A stretch of 64,000 bases of DNA from NCBI RefSeq assembly GCF_010183535.1, contig NC_071330.1, forward strand, positions 7,235,717 through 7,299,716. Reading direction: 5' to 3'. Below are positions 1-8,533 of the stretch, one piece after another; position 1 is the first letter of the stretch, and every line of letters starts with the position of its first letter. The translations under genes were made by a program, and so were the position numbers. Source of the stretch: Caenorhabditis remanei. Its lineage: Eukaryota > Nematoda > Chromadorea > Rhabditida > Rhabditidae. The notes under the pieces are model-generated. The model had not been told where the DNA came from, did not search any database, and saw nothing but the letters and a program-made list of their open reading frames with translations.

Positions 1-1443
1 TCTACTTCTTCCTCCATTGATTTTTTGAAGGGTTCCTTCAAAACAATTTCAGATTACAGATTACCCATTTGAACTTACTGGCAGTAAATAATCTAAATCG
101 AGTGTAGAAAAGTCAATAAAAGCTTCGTTCAACTTGATTTTAGATATATGTGATCGCAGAAATTGACCTCTGAAATTTCAAAAACTTTCGTGAGTTGAGG
201 GATCATTAAGCTGACTTGCTAACTCCAAATCTACCGTATTTCATCATTGCCGTCCTACTTATTTCTGGTCGAATACACTGTCTTCCTTTTCTTTGAGCTG
301 GTTCTCTCATATATTCATCCCAAAATCCGTCAGGCCAAGTGGGTTCAAGCTCATTCCATGTACGCCTAGAAATGAATGTTTACTTGAACTTTCAATTTTC
401 TGAAAACCTCGTCATCATCCATCCCAATCCTGAGAAAAAGTCACTTCTATACAGTGTTGCGGTCGAATTCAAATCGATATTTTCCACCCGAAATCAACTG
501 ATTTCTTACTCTAGAACCAATTATCAAATACTTACTTTTCCGTTATCATTCCACGCAGAGACACAATATAATGTCGGATCTTTCTCCAAAAGATATCGAG
601 TGCTTGAAAAGAATGAGAAGAAATCAATTGCAATATCAAGGTCATCTGAACTTGTAAAATACATCTGAAACCTTCTAATAAACGTGTTCAACAATAACTC
701 ACCTTCTGTAATAATAACAGTTGAATAGTTATGTTTCGAGAAAATATGCCTGAGTGCCAGTTTGTAATGCCTTGAAATGTAATAGTAAAGTCTGAACTTC
801 TCGAATTTAGCCGGAATTGAGATATTCGCATCAATTCCAGGTGAGTGCTTCACGTATTCAACTTGATTGCCGAATTTTTTGATTTGATACGTCACTTGTG
901 TATTGTCACAGTCTTGAGAAACAGTTATTGGAAATCTATACTTACTCGGCCGTAACCTGAGTTTGATATGTCTTAAGATGATACACTTTAATAACTTACT
1001 TTATCAACTTTTCAAGATGGACACGCACAGATTCCGGACGATTACATGCAAACACCTACAAAAAATGTGTTTTTGTTTCTAGAGATTCCGATTATCTTAC
1101 GACTACTGGTATCGGTTCAATCCAAAATTTTGGTGTTTTACGGTCCTTTCGTTTTTTCTTTGAGCTTCCGTTTCTTTTCATTATATAATCCATTTCTTCG
1201 TCGATATAATCTAATTGACTTTTTTCTTTATTCAACATACTGTCGAGTCGGTTTACGGTATCCTCTATTTCAGACAAGTCATCAATATTTTTTTGCTGAG
1301 CAAATATCTTGAATAATTCATTTCAGGGGTACAACATAAGTAACTGAATTGAAACTTACATTGCTCATGTTCATTTGTAAGAACAAATTATATGAAAAAT
1401 AAATGACGATGAAGATCACTGTGATTACTTTAGATTCTCGCAT
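1..1443 (-). CDS. gly-14: N-acetylglucosaminyltransferase I GLY-14, partial (3' end off window)
   Basis: This is a Golgi type II glycosyltransferase of the GnT-I family, which adds GlcNAc to Man5 N-glycans. Exons (descending) are 1443-1360, 1295-1101, 1055-1000, 956-703, 645-536, 487-408, 365-216, 169-79 and 35 to the edge. Exon 1 carries the signal anchor after [13 protein letters not shown] coiled stem follows, then [17 protein letters not shown]. The metal-binding EDD (VIITEDDLD) is split by an intron. Next come [41 protein letters not shown] and [11 protein letters not shown], all typical of the family. An acceptor at about 1466 suggests trans-splicing before the ATG. About 350 residues are present, and the family has about 440. 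The exon at 487 follows CGG where an AG acceptor is expected (see findings). Family assignment is certain. The choice of gly-14 over gly-12 or gly-13 rests on gene neighbours. Confidence 0.9.
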
Positions 1444-1586
1444 TATTGGATGTGTATTATTGAGTCTGAAAAACGTATTTTGAGCATTCATTGAAGGTGT
1501 TTGGATGTTTTCTAATTTCCTATGAAAAAAATATCCAACTTTTAACACGCTGCATGGTCTCCCACCCTGCTAAAAAGAACTCCAAT

Positions 1587-1976
1587 AAACGTGAAGCCGA
1601 TTTTTTTTTCACGTTTTAAATAATTAACTTCTTTATTTTTCGCACTGAAAATCCAGTATTTTTAGGTTTCCAGACGTCGCATTGGATGAAAAAGGTCCAA
1701 TCCATCAGAATTGTGCCAAATTAAATTCTCTATCTTATGACCCAAGCAACGAGAAATTTGGTCAGAAAATAACTTTTTTAATAGAGAAAAACTGATTTTC
1801 AAAAAAAAGATTTTCAGCTATTTCAGCCAACAATTATTTTTCCAAAAATTGTAACAGTTTCAGAGCATCTTCAAGTACATGCTTTGCAACCTTTGTTCGA
1901 AAATGTTTTCTATCAAAAAAGATATACTCACTTTTTCGTTGAATTAAAACATGAAAAAATCGGCTTCACGTTTTTT
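1587..1976. repeat. Palindromic repeat with about 20-35 base inverted ends
   Basis: The sequence AACGTGAAGCCGATTTTT near 1588 recurs inverted near 1952-1972. The flanking ACGTTTTAAAT and ATTTTAATTC blocks extend the similarity. The 390-base unit has no coding capacity and resembles a MITE or foldback element. Its right end abuts TTTTTTGCAG, a possible splice acceptor upstream of the small gene at 2044. The boundaries are approximate. Confidence 0.6.
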
Positions 1977-2043
1977 GCAGTTAAACTAACTCATTTCGAG
2001 TTCTGAAATCTACTAGTGAGTTTTTCTGGATGCTCATTGTTCA

Positions 2044-2259
2044 ATGGTAAATCATGATTCTCTTCAGACAGTCATGAATAATTCCCCTGTCAAACGGTCG
2101 ATTGCCGATGATTCAAGTATCGTTATTGAAAAAGATGAAGGAGAGAAGAGGATCGAAGAAGTTCTCATCGAAGTTGAGCGGTTTGTCGTCAACGTTTTCC
2201 AATGGACTTGTTTGATCATCCTTGTTTTCACTGCAATAATTTATCAACTATTTCTTTGA
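2044..2259 (+). CDS. Small predicted tail-anchored membrane protein (71 aa)
   Basis: This is a single-exon reading frame of 71 codons. It has a charged N-terminal half with an EKRIEEVLIEVERF amphipathic stretch. The C-terminal 20-residue hydrophobic segment (FQWTCLIILVFTAIIYQLFL) ends at the stop codon, as in tail-anchored proteins. Possible acceptors lie upstream (TTTTTTGCAG at 1971-1980 and TTGTTCA just before the ATG). Two AATAAA hexamers follow immediately, at 2259-2264 and 2268-2273, so the frame is very probably expressed. It converges on the RGP1-like gene that ends at 2357. I do not recognise a family. Confidence 0.65.
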   Translation: MVNHDSLQTVMNNSPVKRSIADDSSIVIEKDEGEKRIEEVLIEVERFVVNVFQWTCLIILVFTAIIYQLFL

Positions 2260-2356
2260 ATAAATGGAATAAATTGGCATATTTCTTACATAGTGGCAAT
2301 TACATTATCAAAAAAAGACAAAAATTATGCTATCACAGAAAAAGGGAATGGGTGTT

Positions 2357-3700
2357 TTAAACGGTCATAGAAATTCGATTAGGGAATGTGTTGTCAATCA
2401 AAGCGGCATTTTGTGGTTTACATGGAAGAACGAGTAGATCGGTGGACCATGAGAAGGATTCGACGGGGACATCTGAAAGTCAATATTAATTGGATTCTGA
2501 GCAGCTTTTGAAGTTTGAAATGAACCTATCGGTGCAGCAGAACTGGCAACATCGCCGTTCAGATGAACATCATAAGCCTGTTCAGTGACAACAAAAACAA
2601 ATCGAATTTTCCATTTCAATTGCACGGAATCTGTAGAGAACGTAGGTGTAGCGGTCAATGGGATGCTCAGACGGAAAGTTGAATCCGGCGAAAAAGTGCA
2701 TATCGGGGCAGTTTGGCAATGTACTTTCACCATTTTCTGAAACTGTTAGAACTGCCAAAAATATCCTCATTCTGACTGCTAACCTTTTTCCCTTCTTCCA
2801 CGTCCGCATCGATCAAATGTTCTTCAGTTTCAATTGTAGCCGAGTATTGTACACACGGAGTCGTGGCACCATTAAAATCCAGAAATCCACAAACATCGTC
2901 GCCTAACTTGTATGCTTTTTTTGGTAGAGTCAAAAGAGCGACACGAGAAGTAGAAGAATTATGAGTGAGCGCAAAAGCGAGAGATTTTCTAGCCTGCGTC
3001 AAGTCATCCACTGTTGCCATAACTGTCTGAAAGGTTTTGCTATTGTCTAATCGGTCATCGTTCATAATTCACCTCAACCACAGATGGTCTCGTAATTGTG
3101 GACGTGAGAAAAGGGTTTGCGGGTAGAGACATTTTCGTCTCGAGGCCAACTGAAGGAATGATTCGAATAGGTAAATGTGCTGATTTGATATGTTCTTGGA
3201 CATGAGATACGGCAACGGTGACTCGATTCGAATACTTTACTAAATGACCACGAAACGTTGGCGGGATTCCATTTCGGGAAAGCGGTATCTGAAAACTGAT
3301 CTGCTACATCAAGCCTGACAGTTCAAAACGGTGCTTACATCGCAGAAAAACTGTTTTGACTGTCCAGGGCCCAGTTGCAACTCGCAGAATAATATATTAG
3401 GAGGCGAGGAATAGACTGTGGCAGCTGATTTAGTGACAGATGTGGTAGGACGAGGCCGAGAAGTGGTAGAAGACGTTGAATACGAAGTGGCTCCGATAGT
3501 TCTCTCTGTAAGTGAAGAAGTTCGTTTCTAGTCACATCGAATAACTCACCACAAATGAATTGTAAACTTCCCCAAGCCAACTGTTCCGAAAGACCCTGCT
3601 TTCCACGAGACAAATTGCTCACAGTAACTGTGACTCTGATCGTTTCTCCAGCCAGATAAATAGCCACTTCACGATCCAGAGTGGCTATTACTTCTAGCAT
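2357..3700 (-). CDS. RGP1-like protein, subunit of a Ric1-Rgp1 type Rab6 GEF
   Basis: Exons are 3700-3550, 3505-3339, 3288-3073, 3026-2784, 2736-2526 and 2472-2357, giving 367 residues. Segments matching the animal RGP1 family appear in order: MLEVIATLDREVAIYLAGE, PPNILFCELQLGPGQSK, PPTFRGHLVKYSNRV, KKAYKLGDDVCGFLDF, FRLSIPLTATPTFSTDSVQLKWK and DVPVESFSWSTDLLVLP. With Ric1, RGP1 activates Rab6 at the Golgi (family knowledge). An AG acceptor lies one base before the ATG. A TTTATT (AATAAA inverted) at 3806-3811 sits about 105 bases before it, which marks this gene as downstream in an operon with the gene at 3908-5206. Confidence 0.88.
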
Positions 3701-3907
3701 TCTGAATTAGAGATGCAATGTTCTTCGGTGAAACTTTTATTTTTCAAGTACACATGTGGGATTGGGACCCAGTTTTTCCGAGCACACATAATAAAAAGGA
3801 AGGAATTTATTGTTTGTTGAAACACGACAGAAAGACGAATTGATCATGATTTAGAGCAAAAAATTGGTAAAGATCTGCGATGTGATAGAGATTCAAAATG
3901 AACATAA
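3701..3907 (-). promoter_or_regulatory. Operon intercistronic region (SL2-type spacing)
   Basis: Between the stop at 3908 and the next ATG at 3700 there is an AATAAA on the minus strand (3811-3806). An acceptor TTAATTCAG ends at 3702, about 105 bases downstream. This is the spacing expected for cleavage and SL2 trans-splicing in a worm operon. No separate promoter is needed. Confidence 0.7.
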
Positions 3908-5206
3908 TTATTTTTCTTCGCTTCCCACTTGAACGCCGGACAACTCCTCTTTAACTTTGTTGATATATTTAATGTATAAGCAGCCTTCTAAAAGTTTCTG
4001 CGATGAAAGACAAGTTGGATTAACCCGGCGATATTTGGTGGCTGAAAAATAAAAATTACGATATGGGGAAAAGATGAAAGTTTACCAAATTGCGCGAATC
4101 TTGCATTGCATGCTTTTTTAGAAGTATCGAAATAGTCGAATCCATCCACGGGTAGCGGCTTTGTTACGCGGACTCGGGGTTTGGTAGAGGAAGAAGGTGA
4201 TGTAGTGGTTGTAATATGACTAGAAGTAGAAGTAGTAGCTGGAACACGACTAGAAGTTGACGGAGCAGTCGAAACATGGGTGACAGCTGATGAAAAAGAA
4301 AACACAGAATTTTGATCTTCTGATGGTTTGATGACTGGCTTCATGAGTGGTCGTTGGCCAGGGTAAGCTGTAGTCGCAGATGCGAGAGCTACAGCTGTTT
4401 TCATCGGAGTTGTAGGTCGAGTCTGACGAACTGTTGGTGAAGCAGGGACCACGCCTGCTTTTGGAATCACACGATGAGTGGAACGACCTTGAGTATTGGG
4501 TGCTTCCACCTGAAAAAAGTATTAACGAATCAGCATTTCGGTACTTTTTGTTCTTGAACTTCTGACATACCACAATATCATGATATTCATCTGTTGCTAA
4601 TGCAGCCCTCCAACAAACACCTCGCTCATTTGGAGCTTGTTCTCTGGCGACGAATTTGACTCTTTGGCCCGGCTTGAATAAATCTGTGAGTTTTTCAACT
4701 TCAGGCCTAACCGTGGCTCGTGTGATGAAGACATTCGTGGTCAGTGGCTTGTTGTAGCCTGGTATCTGATTTAATGGTTATTGGAATTGCAACGTATCGA
4801 TATTAAACTTTAGCTAAACATGGCGGGCTTTTAGTGTATTTCCAGTCAACAAACATGTATTGTGCTTTATCATCAGGAATATTGATTACAGATCCTTCTG
4901 CTATAAGCATTCTTCCCGTTTTAATGAACTTGATTTCTGTTCCTAACCATGTGATCTCATAGTTCGCCATTTGGGAAAGTTTGTCACCAACTTCTATATC
5001 TACCTGCATTGAAAATATTGAAGTGTATTACGTGGCGTTCTTACTGTAGAAGCTTTCTTAGCATTAAATTGAACAATATCGTCATGCTTGAAAGCCCGCG
5101 CGAGCGTTTCTTTCTTGAACAGGACCCCTTTTCCTTCAAATCGCACCAAGATCATGTCGTGCGAGACAGCAACGACCGATCCTTGTTTCTGTGTAAGCGA
5201 AGACAT
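3908..5206 (-). CDS. Uncharacterised 369-aa protein, beta-rich N-terminal half
   Basis: Exons are 5206-5045, 5003-4809, 4765-4571, 4509-4086 and 4041-3908. I do not recognise the family. The first 185 residues are compact and beta-rich, with repeated short modules such as HDDIVQFNAKK, VGDKLSQM and LFKPGQRVKFVAREQ. These suggest small barrel (SH3, OB or Tudor-like) folds; that is inference only. Residues 186-325 are a Ser/Thr/Pro-rich linker, and a conserved-looking tail (KYRRVNPTCLSSQKLLEGCLYIKYINKV) closes the protein. It is the third gene of a four-gene operon, which suggests broad expression. An acceptor (ATCTTTTAG) lies 12 bases before the ATG. Confidence 0.75.
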
Positions 5207-5369
5207 AATGCGGCAGTTCTAAAAGATACTTATATTCACTAAACAATTAGCGATCTACCGAAAAATATCGAAAAGCCGCTACAGTTAGTTCTGAAAGATG
5301 AAAAACAAAATACAACTAGATATTGTCAACAATTTTATAATTCCAAACAAAACAGTTTTGTGCATGGAT
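5207..5369 (-). promoter_or_regulatory. Operon intercistronic region after rpl-16
   Basis: A TATAAA-type poly(A) hexamer on the minus strand lies near 5333. A trans-splice acceptor lies at 5219, giving a gap of about 114 bases. This matches the other two gaps of the same operon. Confidence 0.6.
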
Positions 5370-6071
5370 TTAGTTGTATCCAAGAGACTCGATGATCTTC
5401 TGGTATTTGGCGATCTTTGGAGCTGCGTTGACTTTAGCTTGGACAGCAAGTTTGTCCAACTTCTTCTTCTGCTCGTAGTACGCGGCTCCCTTGACCTTTC
5501 TCTTGGCCTCGAGTTTAGCAACGACGTCTTGGTATTGCCATCCAACCTCGTGCGACAAACGTCCGACTGAAATCAATAACATTGAATATGAATGATGAAT
5601 TACAAAACTGACCAAGGCAGAACTTCCTTCTTGGTTGGAGACGGAATCTGCTGGCAGATGGGGCGTTGAGGGTCTTGGTTTTTTGGTATTTGGCTGGGAC
5701 TCCCTCGTAGGCGCGGAGGTTCTTGAGAGCCTCGTTTCCGCGGATGGTCTTGTGTGGAAGCATTCCTGAAAACAACGATAAATTTATGTTGATAATATTT
5801 GATAAATATTACCTCTGACGGTACGCCAGAAGATCTTTCCTGGAGCACGGTAATGGAAGGCTCCACGGGCTGGATTGATGTTACAACGCTTGCGAAGGAA
5901 GCTCATGTACTTCAGCTTGGATCGGTGGAAGTTTCCGGAGATGGTAATCTCTTCAGCTCTGACGATGACGACCTTCTCTCCCTGGAGGAGTTTTTTGGCC
6001 ACAATCGAGGCCAAACGACCAAGAAGGTGGTTCTTTCCGTCAATGATGATTGCTCTGTTCGACAGACCCAT
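5370..6071 (-). CDS. rpl-16: 60S ribosomal protein uL13 (L13a)
   Basis: Exons are 6071-5813, 5765-5613 and 5566-5370, giving 202 residues, the usual length. The start [22 protein letters not shown] is the canonical uL13 N-terminus. [40 protein letters not shown] and [11 protein letters not shown] follow, as in all animal L13a proteins. It is a structural protein of the large subunit. An acceptor (TTTTACAG) lies 7 bases before the ATG. A minus-strand AATAAA of the upstream gene lies about 106 bases earlier, so rpl-16 is the second gene of an operon. Confidence 0.97.
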
Positions 6072-6239
6072 CGTTTACCCTGTAAAATTTTGTAAAGAAA
6101 GATTATAAGTGACGAGGGAACGAGAGAAGATATATCAGAGCGAGATGACGCGCAGACGAGAGATATACAGAATCTTATCAGAATTTTATTGTTGGCCAGA
6201 ACCAGCGGAAATTCTGACTATCTATATACAAAAATGCAG
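6072..6239 (-). promoter_or_regulatory. Operon intercistronic region before rpl-16
   Basis: AATAAA on the minus strand (6190-6185) is followed by a trans-splice acceptor at about 6080. The spacing is about 106 bases. Confidence 0.65.
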
Positions 6240-7495
6240 CTATTGTTGTCTATTTCTCAACACATTTTTTAAATAAAATTCTCCGGCTTTGTAGGATGAT
6301 CTGACGAGGGGTCCAGACGCCACATAGAGAAATCCGAGTTTCTTCGAATACTCGGCCCATTCGTCGAACTTTTCTGGTGTAACCCATTCTTTGACCAACA
6401 AATGTCTTTTTGTGGGTTGCATATATTGCCCAAATGTGACAACATCAACATTACTGGAGCGAAGATCAGCAAGACAAGCTTTTATTTCGTCATCACTCTC
6501 TCCAAGTCCCAACATGATTGACGTTTTTGTTATCAGCCTCGGGCTGACTTCCTTAGCGTATCGCAAGACTGAAAAAAGAACCACTTGTAGAAAATAGCGG
6601 ACAATATTAATTATGCTTACCATCTAACGATTGCCTATATTGAGCTCTGGGGTCTCTGACCCACGGAGTTAACCGTTCAACAGTTTCAATGTTGTGAGCA
6701 TAAACATCGAGTCCACTCGTTGCCAGCTTTTCTATGCTAATCTTATCCCCAGCGAAGTCAGGAAGTAAGCATTCAATCAGCAACTCTGGTTTCTTCAATT
6801 TCATCAGTTGAACTGTCTTACGAAGATGGTCAGCCCCTCCGTCCGGTAAGTCATCTCTAAAAAAGGAGAATTTGATAAAAGATTGTCAATAATTGGATCC
6901 CTGCCTATCAACTGACGTAAGGACGATGTACTCAACACCCCAGGAAGCCACTGCTGTGGAAGTGTTTTCTGGCTCTAATGGATCCAATGGTGGTGGTGCT
7001 CGTGCAGTTTTGACAGAACAAAACTTGCATCCACGAGTACAAGTATCTCCCATCAACATAATTGTAGCTGTTGCTAGGCTGTCTTCGGAACCTCCCCAGC
7101 ATTCTCCTAAATTGGGACACCGTGCTTCTTGACAAACAGTGGCTAGTTTCAGATGCTTCAGCTGTTTTTTCAAACGGCTGACGTTTTCGTTCTCCGAAGG
7201 AAGAATCTGAAAAAATAGTTTTCGAATTTATTTATACGGAAGAACTAGCATACCTTTTCTTTTTTGAGCCACGGAGGTAGACGCAACCTTCGATCGCCTT
7301 TTTCTAGTTTCAGCTTCCCTTCGTACTTTTCGACAGCTTCCGCCACAGACGCTGAAAAAAAATGAAACGTGTATGACAATAGTAACCCTTACCTGAGGAA
7401 ACAAAATCCTGAAGTGATGGCCCATCTTTGAGAACTATTTGCGGCTTCTTCTTGATGGCATCTGCAAAGCCGCGGGACCAAACCCGAGTGAGCAT
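6240..7495 (-). CDS. lias-1: Mitochondrial lipoyl synthase (radical SAM)
   Basis: Exons are 7495-7393, 7351-7254, 7206-6905, 6856-6621 and 6568-6240, giving 355 residues. The enzyme inserts two sulfurs into protein-bound octanoyl groups, which makes lipoate for the mitochondrial dehydrogenase complexes. The auxiliary Fe-S cluster ligands C92, C97 and C103 ([12 protein letters not shown]) are present. So are the radical SAM ligands C123, C127 and C130 (CTRGCKFC), and RSSYKAGEF supplies the conserved C-terminal serine ligand. The N-terminus [17 protein letters not shown] looks like a mitochondrial presequence. It is the first gene of the operon. The intron after VDR begins GC, not GT (see findings). 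The symbol is from memory. Confidence 0.95.
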
Positions 7496-8533
7496 GCTTA
7501 AACAAAGAACCCGTGAAAACAACCTGCTATTTTGCACGGTTGAAAATGTATTTTTAAAAATGTGTTGAGAAATTGACACTCGGTCGTCATAATTTTTCTG
7601 GTTGCAGTCAAATTTTGACACCTACGCTAGTAAAAACTACGTTTAACAATAATTTAAGCTAGTAACTGGTTAAATTATGAATTTTCAGCACTTTTAATAG
7701 AAAAAATCGCGCAAAAAGTCGGGAAAACAGTTGAAAATCGTGAAAAAATTTTAGGATAGCGGAATTATACAGAGGTTGAGGACCGACGGGTCTCGCCACG
7801 ATACGCAATGCGACTTGCACACAGAAAAATACACCGTAGTTGACGGAAAGCGCGGGTGTTTAAAAATATGAAATTAAGTTTTTCCCAGTTTCTTTATTTT
7901 TTAAACTGTCTTTGAAATTTTAATGATTATTTTGAAGAAAAAATCCATATTAAAATATTAGAATAAAAATAGAAAAAATGTGATTTTCAGAAAGAAAGTT
8001 TGAAAAGTGTTATTCATCAAGTGTTTTTGAGAAATCAACCGCTTTTGGATCTACCCACGAAGAAAACTTGTACCATTTAATGCAATTTAATTCTATTCAC
8101 GAATGCAATTTAATGCATTTTTGTGCCATAAAAATGCATTATTTTGCGTTCGTGTGTAGGCAAGTTTTCTTCGTGGGTAGATCCATTTCAGATTTACCGT
8201 AAATATTTACTGTATTATACCGGCATGCTGTTATATCTTTCAACTGCCTGTGAGAGAAATTTTGAGGTTTCAGAAACTCATTAAAATTAAACGAAAAACT
8301 TTTTTGGACGTTCTATTTGCAATTGGCTGGAAAACTTGTTTTCAATAGGCGAGTGGATCAAGCATGTTCTCTCACAAAAAAAGTTCAAGAAAATTTATGT
8401 TTATTATAAAAATTATGAAAGTGTTCATACGTTCACCAGGAATGGCAAGAACCGAAAATGTGAAAATACAGGAAGAAAATACAGATGCAAAAGCTAGAAT
8501 CAGTGACTATGAATTTCAAAAAAAATTATAGAA
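7496..8533. other. Intergenic region upstream of the operon, with a foldback element
   Basis: This 1 kb lies between the operon's first gene and the 3' end of the TMEM245-like gene, both on the minus strand. Presumably it contains the operon promoter near 7500-7800. No coding frame or RNA gene is visible. The palindromic element at 8047-8184 is listed separately. Confidence 0.5.
8047..8184. repeat. 138-bp foldback element with perfect 24-base inverted ends
   Basis: The first 24 bases (starting GGATCTACCCACGAAGAAAA) are perfectly inverted at the end (ending TTCTTCGTGGGTAGATCC). The interior contains short AATGCAATTTAATGCA and AAATGCATTATTTTGCGTT blocks. It is non-coding and looks like a MITE. 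Ends were read directly from the sequence. Confidence 0.85.
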
